Shown piece after piece: positions 1-5,192 of a stretch of DNA of 6,045 bases. A program made the position numbers and the translations under genes. Where the stretch lies: contig JAUVGM010000161.1 of assembly GCA_030593785.1 (NCBI GenBank), positions 1 to 6,045 of the forward strand, given 5' to 3'. The notes under the pieces are model-generated. The model was not told the origin of the DNA, did no database searches, and was given only the letters and a program-made list of their open reading frames with translations. Numbering within the stretch: the stretch's first letter is position 1; the number at the start of each line of letters is the position of its first letter. The DNA comes from Gammaproteobacteria bacterium (GTDB taxonomy: Bacteria > Pseudomonadota > Gammaproteobacteria > UBA6429 > Thiohalophilaceae).

Positions 1-327
1 ACGAACATCACCACCTCGAGAATCTATTTCTAATCGCAACACATCTGTTTCAATATTAATGCGTTGAGCTTGTTGCATTTTTTTCGCAACAGGAGCACTC
101 ATTGCAGAAGGAACGGATGTATTTGAATTTGCTGATTGAGGTACTGCCGCAACTGGTGTGTTATCTGCACCTAATGGAACGTTTCCAGATTGTGCCTGAC
201 CAACACCATTTGTAGTTTGTGTAACGGCTATCGGTTGTTTAGGCCCAAATTCTACTTGCCAGGCATCATAGGCTAGATATAAAAGAAAAAATAAACCGAT
301 GGTTAAAAATAAACGTTGTTGTTCCAT
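1..327 (-). CDS. yidC: Membrane protein insertase YidC, N-terminal part (cut by window edge)
   Basis: YidC (Oxa1 family) inserts and folds inner-membrane proteins, with or without the Sec translocon. Only the first 109 codons are here; the reading frame runs open to position 1. The start ATG (325-327) is preceded by AGAAG eight bases upstream, a usable ribosome binding site. Residues 1-5 (MEQQR) are followed by a hydrophobic segment at about 6-20, the first transmembrane helix typical of Gram-negative YidC. A low-complexity periplasmic linker rich in Ala, Gln, Asn, Ser, Pro and Val follows at about 30-85. From about 90 the sequence INIETDVLRLEID begins the periplasmic beta-sandwich domain, with GGDVR at the edge. 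The conserved catalytic membrane domain lies outside the window. The gene is last of the leftward rpmH-rnpA-yidD-yidC cluster, 48 bp after yidD. Identification rests on the N-terminal pattern plus this near-universal gene order. Confidence 0.95.
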   Translation of the reverse strand, partial: MEQQRLFLTIGLFFLLYLAYDAWQVEFGPKQPIAVTQTTNGVGQAQSGNVPLGADNTPVAAVPQSANSNTSVPSAMSAPVAKKMQQAQRINIETDVLRLEIDSRGGDVR

Positions 328-375
328 AATTAAAACTTCTTTTATCGTTAGGTTCTTAAATTAAAAGTAATGTAT

Positions 376-624
376 TTATTCTTTGTTATGTTCTTTATGT
401 GAACACGCATGTTTTTCAGGTACCGGATCATAACCGGAGTTACCCCATGGGTGACAGCTTAAGATTCGTTTAATTGCAAGCCAGCCACCTTTTATTACAC
501 CAAACCGCATAACGGCTTCTTGCGAATATTCTGAGCATGTAGGTGTATAACGACAACTTGGACCTAAAATTGGGCTAATCAAATAGCGATATAAGCCAAT
601 TATACCTGATATTATTTTTCGCAT
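376..624 (-). CDS. yidD: Membrane protein insertion efficiency factor YidD
   Basis: YidD is a small inner-membrane-associated protein that helps YidC insert proteins; its exact mechanism is not settled. At 82 residues it is of normal length. An N-terminal segment with alternating hydrophobic and basic residues (about 1-18) is a likely amphipathic membrane-binding helix. The family signature follows: GPSCRYTPTCSEYS at 21-34 with Cys24 and Cys30, then CHPWGNSGYDPVP at 57-69 with Cys57. The three cysteines match the family pattern. The tail is short, charged and His/Lys/Glu rich. The ATG (622-624) lies inside the end of rnpA (13 bp overlap, different frame) and has only a weak purine stretch upstream, so translation is probably coupled to rnpA. 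Next downstream is yidC, its functional partner. Confidence 0.96.
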   Translation of the reverse strand: MRKIISGIIGLYRYLISPILGPSCRYTPTCSEYSQEAVMRFGVIKGGWLAIKRILSCHPWGNSGYDPVPEKHACSHKEHNKE

Positions 625-980
625 TTTTTACTTAAGATATGCCAGTTTTTAGATAACAAATCGAGTAATTCACGGTTTGTTTTACGTTCTGCACCAGCAC
701 GTGCAATTACAACAATATCGAGGTTTTTTATAATATCGAGGTGGTGACGAAAGCTTTCTCGGGTAAGACGTTTAAAACGATTTCTTGAAACAGCACGTTT
801 CAACTGTTTTTTTGCAACTGCGAGACCGAGTCGAGCAGTATCTTTATTATTTTTTATCCCTAACAGCAACATACTCGCATCACCTTGTTTTACACAGGGT
901 TTCGCAAATACACTTTTGAACTCAGAAGCTTGGGTTAACCGTTGCTGCCGAGCAAAACGACCGGTTAACCTAGATAACAT
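612..980 (-). CDS. rnpA: Ribonuclease P protein component
   Basis: RnpA is the protein subunit of RNase P; it binds the catalytic RNA and the 5' leader of pre-tRNAs and aids maturation of tRNA 5' ends. The 122-residue length is typical. The N-terminal pattern RFARQQRLTQASEFKSVF fits the usual F/R-RL-x-F start of the family. The diagnostic basic RNR motif is at Arg66-Asn67-Arg68 within KRAVSRNRFKRLTRESFR, preceded by RLGLAVAKK at 50-58. The start ATG (978-980) has no Shine-Dalgarno sequence: the 18 bases before it read U-rich and then CUCCCUA. The rpmH stop codon lies in the same frame six codons upstream, so reinitiation after rpmH is the likely way it is translated. I see no better in-frame start. 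The 3' end overlaps yidD by 13 bp. Confidence 0.96.
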   Translation of the reverse strand: MLSRLTGRFARQQRLTQASEFKSVFAKPCVKQGDASMLLLGIKNNKDTARLGLAVAKKQLKRAVSRNRFKRLTRESFRHHLDIIKNLDIVVIARAGAERKTNRELLDLLSKNWHILSKKCEK

Positions 981-998
981 TAGGGAGAAAAAACCAGA

Positions 999-1133
999 TT
1001 ATTGAGCGAGGCGTTTGCGGCCTTTAGCACGACGAGCATTGATAACCTTACGGCCACCTGGTGTACTCATGCGAGCACGAAAACCGTGTCTACGAGCGCG
1101 TTTTAAATTACTTGGTTGAAATGTTCTTTTCAT
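999..1133 (-). CDS. rpmH: Large ribosomal subunit protein L34 (bL34)
   Basis: This is a 44-residue, very basic ribosomal protein of the 50S subunit. The sequence begins MKRTFQPSNLKRARRHGFRA, the near-invariant L34 signature. The second half carries RMSTPGG, then INARRAKGRKRL near the end, also typical. Length matches the 44-47 residues seen across bacteria. The ATG is at 1131-1133 and the TAA at 999-1001. The ribosome binding site is weak (ACGG about 8 bases upstream), which is unusual for such a highly expressed gene. It is the first gene of the leftward cluster, about 65 bases downstream of a strong promoter, with rnpA starting 18 bases beyond its stop. The TPGGRKV stretch (residues 24-30) differs from the TKNGRQV of E. 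coli and Pseudomonas but lies in the variable part. Confidence 0.98.
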   Translation of the reverse strand: MKRTFQPSNLKRARRHGFRARMSTPGGRKVINARRAKGRKRLAQ

Positions 1134-1204
1134 AGCGATAACCGTTAATTATATTTAATCTCAAGCCTAAATTGACCTGATATCTGTTCAAAAAATAGGC
1201 GCGA

Positions 1205-1233
1205 ACAATACTGCCCAAAAGCTCTGCTGTCAA
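1205..1233 (-). promoter_or_regulatory. Sigma70-type promoter for rpmH-rnpA-yidD-yidC
   Basis: On the minus strand there is a perfect -35 hexamer TTGACA (1228-1233), a 17-base spacer and a -10 hexamer TATTGT (1205-1210), two mismatches from TATAAT. Transcription would start near 1198, giving a leader of about 65 nt before rpmH. Spacing and orientation are ideal, and no other comparable promoter lies upstream of rpmH. The start point is inferred, not shown. Confidence 0.8.
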
Positions 1234-1329
1234 CTAAAATATCTGTTTATACATGACTTAAATGACTAATTTAGTTAGATTTTCTTTTCCAGGAAGATAA
1301 TTCATATTCTTCTCATTTTCTTAATCCAG

Positions 1330-1346
1330 CCTGTGGATAACTTTTT
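1330..1346 (+). repeat. Left copy of 17-bp direct repeat flanking dnaA
   Basis: CCTGTGGATAACTTTTT here is repeated exactly at 2764-2780, just after the dnaA stop. It contains a DnaA box (TGTGGATAA) plus a shared C and T-run, so identity extends eight bases beyond the 9-mer box. Confidence 0.9.
1332..1340 (-). promoter_or_regulatory. DnaA box upstream of dnaA (perfect consensus)
   Basis: The minus strand reads TTATCCACA, an exact match to the high-affinity DnaA box. It lies 73 bp before the dnaA start codon, where DnaA commonly represses its own transcription; autoregulation is inferred from position. It sits inside the left copy of the 17-bp direct repeat. Confidence 0.9.
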
Positions 1347-1350
1347 CTGT

Positions 1351-1359
1351 TGCGGGTAA
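1351..1359 (-). promoter_or_regulatory. Possible weak DnaA box
   Basis: The minus strand reads TTACCCGCA, two mismatches from TTATCCACA, 10 bp from the perfect box at 1332-1340 and in the same orientation. The close pairing is suggestive of cooperative DnaA-ATP binding, but a two-mismatch 9-mer can occur by chance. Confidence 0.3.
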
Positions 1360-1402
1360 ACTCACACCAACAAATTTAACCATCTTATTACAATTATATT
1401 TT

Positions 1403-1407
1403 AGGGG
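1403..1407 (+). promoter_or_regulatory. Ribosome binding site deciding the GTG start of dnaA
   Basis: AGGGG lies six bases before the GTG at 1414. No ATG in this frame lies near enough to compete, and the protein from this GTG begins MSQPIWDQC, the normal DnaA start. Confidence 0.85.
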
Positions 1408-1413
1408 TAAGCT

Positions 1414-2754
1414 GTGTCCCAACCCATTTGGGATCAATGTTTCTCACAACTTGAAAATAACCTAAGTGCTCAACAATTTAGCACCTGGATACGCCCCCTT
1501 CAGGTTGTCATTCGAGAAAATGATATTCGTTTACTCGCACCTAATCAATTTGTGCGTGATTGGGTTAGTGAGCACTTCCTAAGTGATATTCAAGATATCT
1601 TAAAATCACTCAGTGATAATCCACCTTTTGTTTCGGTTGAAATTGGTAGTGAAAAGATTACTGAAATCTCAAATGGTACCAATCGTCCCGATTTTAATAC
1701 CTCAGAAAAAAAACCGGTTAATGCTCCGCGACGTAGCTCCACACTAAACCCAAATTTTACTTTTGATACTTTCGTAGAAGGTAATTCAAATCAGTTAGCT
1801 CGCGCCGCCTCAATGCAAGTTGCTGTTAATCCTGGCGACAGTTATAACCCAATGCTTATTTATGGTGGTGTTGGCCTAGGTAAAACTCATTTAATGCATG
1901 CCATTGGCAATGAGCTCATTAAACATAATCCGGAAGCTAATGTGGTTTATCTACATTCAGAACGCTTTGTTGCTGATATGGTAAAAGCACTACAACATAA
2001 CCGGATAAATGAATTTAAAGCCTATTATCGAACTGTTGATGCCTTGCTTATCGATGACATTCAATTTTTCGCTAAAAAAGAACGTTCGCAAGAAGAATTT
2101 TTTCATACTTTTAATGCTTTATTAGAAGGTCAAAAACAGATCATCATGACCTGTGATCGTTATCCAAAAGAAGTGGAAGGATTAGAAGATCGATTAAAAT
2201 CTCGATTCGGCTGGGGTTTACCGGTCGCTATTGAACCTCCAGAACTAGAAACACGTGTCGCTATACTATTAAGCAAAGCTTCTCTTTCAGGTGTAGATCT
2301 GCCTAATGAAGTGGCCTTTTTTATTGCTAAACGCTTACCCTCAAATATTCGTGAACTTGAAGGTGCATTACGGCGTGTTATCGCAAACTCCTCTTTTACC
2401 GGTAAACCAATCACTTTGGATTTTGCCAAAGAAGCTTTACGAGATTTATTAGCGTTACAGGCAAAATTAGTTACTATAGATAATATTCAAAAAATGGTTG
2501 CTGAATATTACAAAATTCGTATAGCTGATTTATTATCAAAGAAACGAAGCCGCTCTATTGCACGACCAAGACAAATGGCCATGTCGTTATGTAAAGAATT
2601 AACAAACCATAGTTTGCCAGAAATTGGTGATGCTTTTGGGGGACGTGATCATACGACAGTAATTCATGCTTGCCGTAAAATAGCTGAATTAAAAGAAGAA
2701 GAATTAATGATAAAAGAAGATTTTACTAACCTGTTAAGAACACTAACAACATGA
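1414..2754 (+). CDS. dnaA: Chromosomal replication initiator DnaA
   Basis: DnaA binds DnaA boxes at oriC, forms an ATP-dependent filament, melts the duplex and recruits the DnaB helicase. The 446-residue protein (E. coli: 467) starts at GTG. Domain I spans about 1-85 and includes the WxxCxxxL pattern; domain II is a short variable linker, about 86-112, which explains the shorter length. The AAA+ domain III shows Walker A GGVGLGKT (151-158), Walker B LLIDDIQF (211-218), the box VII segment EDRLKSRF with Arg264 in the arginine-finger position (E. coli Arg285), and sensor II Arg313 in NIRELEGAL. Domain IV, the helix-turn-helix, has the basic-loop Arg378 and GGRDHTT (409-415), the residues that read the DnaA box. 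All key residues are present. DnaA boxes before and after the gene suggest autoregulation. Confidence 0.99.
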   Translation: MSQPIWDQCFSQLENNLSAQQFSTWIRPLQVVIRENDIRLLAPNQFVRDWVSEHFLSDIQDILKSLSDNPPFVSVEIGSEKITEISNGTNRPDFNTSEKKPVNAPRRSSTLNPNFTFDTFVEGNSNQLARAASMQVAVNPGDSYNPMLIYGGVGLGKTHLMHAIGNELIKHNPEANVVYLHSERFVADMVKALQHNRINEFKAYYRTVDALLIDDIQFFAKKERSQEEFFHTFNALLEGQKQIIMTCDRYPKEVEGLEDRLKSRFGWGLPVAIEPPELETRVAILLSKASLSGVDLPNEVAFFIAKRLPSNIRELEGALRRVIANSSFTGKPITLDFAKEALRDLLALQAKLVTIDNIQKMVAEYYKIRIADLLSKKRSRSIARPRQMAMSLCKELTNHSLPEIGDAFGGRDHTTVIHACRKIAELKEEELMIKEDFTNLLRTLTT

Positions 2755-2763
2755 TGGGTATAT

Positions 2764-2780
2764 CCTGTGGATAACTTTTT
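2764..2780 (+). repeat. Right copy of 17-bp direct repeat flanking dnaA
   Basis: This is an exact copy of the sequence at 1330-1346, beginning nine bases after the dnaA stop codon and containing the first oriC DnaA box. Confidence 0.9.
2766..2774 (-). promoter_or_regulatory. DnaA box 1 of oriC (perfect)
   Basis: The minus strand reads TTATCCACA. Together with box 2 in the opposite orientation it forms a 10-bp inverted repeat (2766-2775 with 2810-2819). Confidence 0.92.
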
Positions 2781-2810
2781 GAAATATTAAAAAGAGCAGT
2801 TCTTAACATG

Positions 2811-2819
2811 TTATCCACA
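2811..2819 (+). promoter_or_regulatory. DnaA box 2 of oriC (perfect)
   Basis: The plus strand reads TTATCCACA, exact consensus, 36 bp beyond box 1 and facing it. It partly overlaps an 8-bp palindrome AACATGTT (2805-2812). Confidence 0.92.
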
Positions 2820-2867
2820 ACATACTAAGTGGTTATTTTGCTTTAATACACATTGTTATCATTGGTC

Positions 2868-2880
2868 TAACATATTGATA
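2868..2880 (-). promoter_or_regulatory. IHF binding site in oriC
   Basis: The minus strand reads TATCAATATGTTA, matching every defined position of the IHF core consensus WATCAANNNNTTR. The A-rich run at 2884-2894 lies on the side where strong IHF sites carry their extra A/T tract. It sits between DnaA boxes 2 and 3, where DNA bending by IHF helps origin assembly in E. coli. Occupancy is inferred. Confidence 0.7.
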
Positions 2881-2881
2881 A
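2873..2881 (-). promoter_or_regulatory. Possible weak DnaA box overlapping the IHF site
   Basis: The minus strand reads TTATCAATA, two mismatches from the consensus. It overlaps the IHF core, so the two proteins would compete if both bound. In an AT-rich region a match of this quality is weak evidence. Confidence 0.25.
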
Positions 2882-2898
2882 CTAAAAGAAAAAAGGTG

Positions 2899-2907
2899 TT
2901 ATCCACA
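2899..2907 (+). promoter_or_regulatory. DnaA box 3 of oriC, next to the unwinding element (perfect)
   Basis: The plus strand reads TTATCCACA, exact consensus, 10 bp before the NTA triplet run. In DnaA-trio origins the filament grows from such a proximal box onto single-stranded triplets. Confidence 0.92.
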
Positions 2908-2916
2908 GATTATGCC

Positions 2917-2945
2917 TTTACTAATAATAGTAATAATAATTTAAT
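2917..2945 (+). promoter_or_regulatory. Possible dnaN promoter inside the unwinding element
   Basis: TTTACT (2917-2922), a 17-base spacer and TTTAAT (2940-2945) form a plausible sigma70 promoter with two and one mismatches. It would start near 2952 with a leader of about 23 nt. Such matches are easy to find in A/T-rich DNA, and dnaN may also be read from dnaA transcripts. Confidence 0.35.
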
Positions 2946-2966
2946 ATATATATTAATAATATATAA
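2918..2966 (+). other. DNA unwinding element with DnaA-trio-like triplets
   Basis: From 2918 to 2938 the plus strand is seven successive triplets of the form NTA (TTA, CTA, then mostly ATA). Read 3' to 5' on the opposite strand these are AAT, GAT and further NAT triplets, fitting the DnaA-trio consensus 3'-(G/A)AT-5' exactly for the first two and at the second and third positions for all seven. A 16-bp pure A/T palindrome follows (2941-2956), and the stretch 2931-2966 has no G or C at all. The orientation relative to box 3 is as in Bacillus subtilis. Function is inferred. Confidence 0.65.
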
Positions 2967-2974
2967 GGATTCAT

Positions 2975-4075
2975 ATGAAAATCAGTATTTCACGAGATGC
3001 AATACTAAACCCTTTGCAAATGGTTAATAGCGTTATAGAACGTAGACAAACATTACCTATACTTTCTAACGTTTTAATATCAGTTAAAGACAATACATTA
3101 TCTTTAACGGGTACTGATTTAGAAGTAGAAATCATTAATAAGTGCAATATTGAAAATAATGAAGAAGGTGATACAACATTACCAGCTCGTAAGCTTTTAG
3201 ATATATGTAAAGCATTACCTGAAAATTCGAATATTGAAATACAAATTGATCAAGAACGTGCAATCTTAAAATCTGGAAGAAGCCGTTTTACGTTATCTAC
3301 ATTAGCTGCTTCAGAATTCCCAAGTATTGATGCACTAATATCACCATTCGAATTTAATATTTCTCAAAAAATATTTAAAAAATTAATCGACCAAACCCAA
3401 TTTTGTATGGCTCAACAAGATGTTCGTTATTACTTAAATGGCCTTATGTTTGAGTTATCTGAAAATCAACTTATTGCTGTTGCAACCGATGGTCACCGTC
3501 TGGCTTTTTGCCAGGCTGAAGTTTCATTAAACCCTGGTGAAACAAGACAGGTGATTATTCCCCGTAAAGCGGTAAATGAAATCTCTCGTCTATTAGAAGA
3601 CTCAGATGAAGAAATTAAAATTTCTTTAAGTGAAAACCATATTAGAATTGATTTCACTGACGTTATATTCACTTCTAAATTAATCGATGGGAAATTCCCT
3701 GATTACCAGCAAGTTATCCCACAAAAATGTGATAACGAAATTAAAAGTGCGCGCGATAATTTATACCAGGCTTTTCACCGTACTTCAGTTTTATCAAACG
3801 AGAAATATCGCGGTATGCGTCTTGAACTGAGCGAAAACCAATTAAAAGCGACGGTTCATAATCCTGAACAAGACGAAGCTGAAGAAGTTATTGAAGTCTC
3901 TTACTCTGGTGATGAATTTGAAATTGGTTTTAATGTTGCTTATTTACTTGATGCATTAAGTACTATTAAATCAGATGAAGTTGTTATGCAGTTAACAGAT
4001 TCTAATCACAGTTGCTTATTGTTTGGTACAGACGATGTTGATAGTAAATATGTTGTTATGCCAATGCGTTTGTAA
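2975..4075 (+). CDS. dnaN: DNA polymerase III beta subunit (sliding clamp)
   Basis: The beta clamp is a ring-shaped dimer that encircles DNA and tethers DNA polymerase III and other partners. The 366-residue length equals that of E. coli, and the protein divides into three similar domains at about 1-120, 125-245 and 250-366. The partner-binding cleft is intact: RYYLNG (151-156), ATDGHRL (170-176), FPDYQQV with Pro242 and Val247, and the C-terminal VMPMRL including Met362. The start ATG is preceded by AAGGA five bases upstream, slightly close but good. The gene lies 220 bp after dnaA across the origin, with recF 12 bp downstream, so dnaN-recF are probably co-transcribed. Confidence 0.99.
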   Translation: MKISISRDAILNPLQMVNSVIERRQTLPILSNVLISVKDNTLSLTGTDLEVEIINKCNIENNEEGDTTLPARKLLDICKALPENSNIEIQIDQERAILKSGRSRFTLSTLAASEFPSIDALISPFEFNISQKIFKKLIDQTQFCMAQQDVRYYLNGLMFELSENQLIAVATDGHRLAFCQAEVSLNPGETRQVIIPRKAVNEISRLLEDSDEEIKISLSENHIRIDFTDVIFTSKLIDGKFPDYQQVIPQKCDNEIKSARDNLYQAFHRTSVLSNEKYRGMRLELSENQLKATVHNPEQDEAEEVIEVSYSGDEFEIGFNVAYLLDALSTIKSDEVVMQLTDSNHSCLLFGTDDVDSKYVVMPMRL

Positions 4076-4087
4076 TGACGTAATTCT

Positions 4088-5167
4088 ATGCATTTAACTC
4101 AACTTGATATTCGTCAAGTTAGAAACCTTCATGACGTTCAGATAAAACCGGGCCAAAGATGTAATTACATTTATGGTGACAATGCGAGTGGTAAAACCAG
4201 CGTATTAGAAGCAATATATTTATTATCTATTGCCCGCTCTTTTCGAACAACGCATATAAAACATGTTATTTCTCATGATCACCCAGCTTTACAAGTGTTT
4301 GCACGTCTTGAGAACAATAATTCTGAATCCACGGCTATTGGATTAGAAAGATCTATACAAAAAACACGTATAAGAATTAACGGTTCGGATGTAAAACAAG
4401 TTTCTGCACTTAGTGCCCTTCTCCCTGTGCAAATTATTAATCCAGATGTACACAAATTATTAGAACAAGGTCCAAAATATAGACGCCAGTTTACTGATTG
4501 GGGTGTGTTCCACGTGGAACATGGTTTTCTTCAAGCATGGCAACAATATTACCGTGTTCTAAAACAACGTAATGCTGCACTCAGAAAAAAACAAAATAGC
4601 CAGGCTATAACTCTGTGGGATGATCAGCTTATTCAGTTTGCAAAAATTATTACTTTTTCTCGAGAAAAGTATCTTTCTGGCTTTCTACCTATATTTGATC
4701 AGTATGTAGAAAAGTTAATGGGTTTATCTGTTGAGATTAAATATCAGCGAGGCTGGAATCCAGATTTTAGTTTTACAGAAACTCTTAATAATGCATTAGA
4801 TAAAGATACCTATAAAGGTTTCACATCCTCTGGGCCACATCGAGCTGATTTAGAAATATCGTATAATAATATTCTTGTACAAAATTGCTTTTCTAGAGGA
4901 CAACAAAAGCTTTTGGTGTGTGCAATGCGTTTAGCTCAAATTACGCATCTAAAAAAAGAGACCAACCAACAATCTATACTTTTGGTTGATGATTTAGCAG
5001 CAGAACTGGATATTCAGCATCGACAGAATCTTATTGAGCTATTGGTCGATACGGAAGCACAGTTATTCGTAACAGCAACTGAACAAAATTCGTTTGTTTT
5101 GCCCCCTGAAATAGAATCTAAAATGTTCCACGTGGAACACGGTGTATTGAAAGAAGTGGTACAATAA
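4088..5167 (+). CDS. recF: DNA replication and repair protein RecF
   Basis: RecF is an SMC/ABC-like ATPase that, with RecO and RecR, loads RecA onto gapped DNA at stalled forks. The 359 residues are normal for the family. Walker A is GDNASGKT (30-37), followed by SVLEAIYLLS; the ABC signature is FSRGQQK (268-274); Walker B with its acidic pair is ILLVDDLAAELD (297-308). TSSGPHRADL (246-255) and KQRNAAL (159-165) are also family-typical. The ATG at 4088 gives the expected N-terminus but has no clear Shine-Dalgarno, so coupling to dnaN (12 bp upstream) is likely. The peptide FHVEH occurs twice, at 141-145 and 347-351, each encoded by a perfect parS palindrome. gyrB follows after 25 bp. Confidence 0.98.
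   Translation: MHLTQLDIRQVRNLHDVQIKPGQRCNYIYGDNASGKTSVLEAIYLLSIARSFRTTHIKHVISHDHPALQVFARLENNNSESTAIGLERSIQKTRIRINGSDVKQVSALSALLPVQIINPDVHKLLEQGPKYRRQFTDWGVFHVEHGFLQAWQQYYRVLKQRNAALRKKQNSQAITLWDDQLIQFAKIITFSREKYLSGFLPIFDQYVEKLMGLSVEIKYQRGWNPDFSFTETLNNALDKDTYKGFTSSGPHRADLEISYNNILVQNCFSRGQQKLLVCAMRLAQITHLKKETNQQSILLVDDLAAELDIQHRQNLIELLVDTEAQLFVTATEQNSFVLPPEIESKMFHVEHGVLKEVVQ
4506..4521. promoter_or_regulatory. parS: parS centromere site 1, inside recF
   Basis: TGTTCCACGTGGAACA is a perfect 16-bp palindrome identical to the parS form used in Pseudomonas and one base per half-site class away from the Bacillus consensus. ParB binds parS, spreads with CTP and recruits SMC/ParA for chromosome segregation. 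Here it covers recF codons 140-145, giving Phe-His-Val-Glu-His. It lies about 1.5 kb from the oriC gap, within the usual origin-proximal zone. The parA/parB genes are not in the window. Confidence 0.93.
5124..5139. promoter_or_regulatory. parS: parS centromere site 2, near the 3' end of recF
   Basis: This is a second perfect copy of TGTTCCACGTGGAACA, 618 bp from the first, covering recF codons 346-351 and again encoding Phe-His-Val-Glu-His in the same frame. The flanks differ from those of site 1 apart from a GG two bases downstream, so it is not a recent duplication of a longer segment. It ends 25 bp before the recF stop codon and 20 bp before the possible gyrB -10 element. Confidence 0.93.
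5157..5165 (+). promoter_or_regulatory. Possible extended -10 promoter for gyrB
   Basis: TGGTACAAT fits the extended -10 form TGnTATAAT with one mismatch. The following stretch to the expected start near 5172 contains CGCCCG, a G/C-rich discriminator of the kind found at supercoiling-sensitive promoters such as those of gyrase genes. No good -35 is present, which an extended -10 can tolerate. The leader would be about 21 nt. Confidence 0.4.
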
Positions 5168-5178
5168 TCGCCCGAAAT

Positions 5179-5184
5179 TAGGAG
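5179..5184 (+). promoter_or_regulatory. Ribosome binding site deciding the GTG start of gyrB
   Basis: TAGGAG lies eight bases before the GTG at 5193, the best Shine-Dalgarno in the window. The resulting N-terminus, MSDKNSYDSSSIKVLKG, aligns with GyrB apart from two extra residues relative to E. coli. Confidence 0.88.
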
Positions 5185-5192
5185 CTTCAACC

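Larger units (their letters stand above)
1134..1413. other. Divergent intergenic region between rpmH and dnaA
   Basis: These 280 bases contain no gene. They hold the rpmH promoter and leader, one perfect DnaA box (1332-1340), one degenerate box (1351-1359) and the dnaA leader. The stretch 1235-1325 is AT-rich. I could not find a convincing dnaA promoter: GATAAT at 1296-1301 could be a -10, but its best -35 candidates are poor or badly spaced. There is no GATC. In Pseudomonas the rpmH-dnaA gap can act as an origin, but here it has far fewer DnaA boxes than the dnaA-dnaN gap. Confidence 0.7.
2755..2974. other. Probable chromosomal replication origin (oriC), dnaA-dnaN gap
   Basis: The 220-bp gap contains three perfect DnaA boxes (2766-2774, 2811-2819, 2899-2907), a perfect IHF core site (2868-2880), a run of NTA triplets (2918-2938) and an almost pure A/T stretch continuing to about 2966. 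The order DnaA box, IHF, DnaA box, unwinding region resembles known origins. It contains no gene and no GATC, so Dam/SeqA-style control at the origin is unlikely. No convincing terminator follows dnaA. The assignment as oriC is an inference from these combined signals and the gene context. Confidence 0.88.

Noticed and set aside
1395..1400. TATATT considered as a -10 element for dnaA
   Set aside because: Transcription would start at about the AGGGG ribosome binding site, removing it from the message.
2252..2257. CACGTG core in dnaA, considered as another parS
   Set aside because: The flanks (AGAAA to the left, TCGCT to the right) do not match the parS arms. The CACGTG at 698-703 in rnpA fails in the same way.
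2160..2429. 89-codon open frame on the minus strand within dnaA
   Set aside because: It lies wholly antisense to the conserved AAA+ region of dnaA and resembles no family I recognise; it is a shadow frame.
2775..2794. CTTTTT facing AAAAAG after dnaA, considered as a terminator
   Set aside because: The six-pair stem is nearly all A/T with an eight-base loop and no following U-run; it is too weak.
3713..3736. DnaA-box-like inverted repeat (GTTATCCCACA facing TGTGATAAC) in dnaN
   Set aside because: Each half has an insertion or deletion relative to the 9-mer box, and it encodes conserved clamp residues near Pro249; probably chance.
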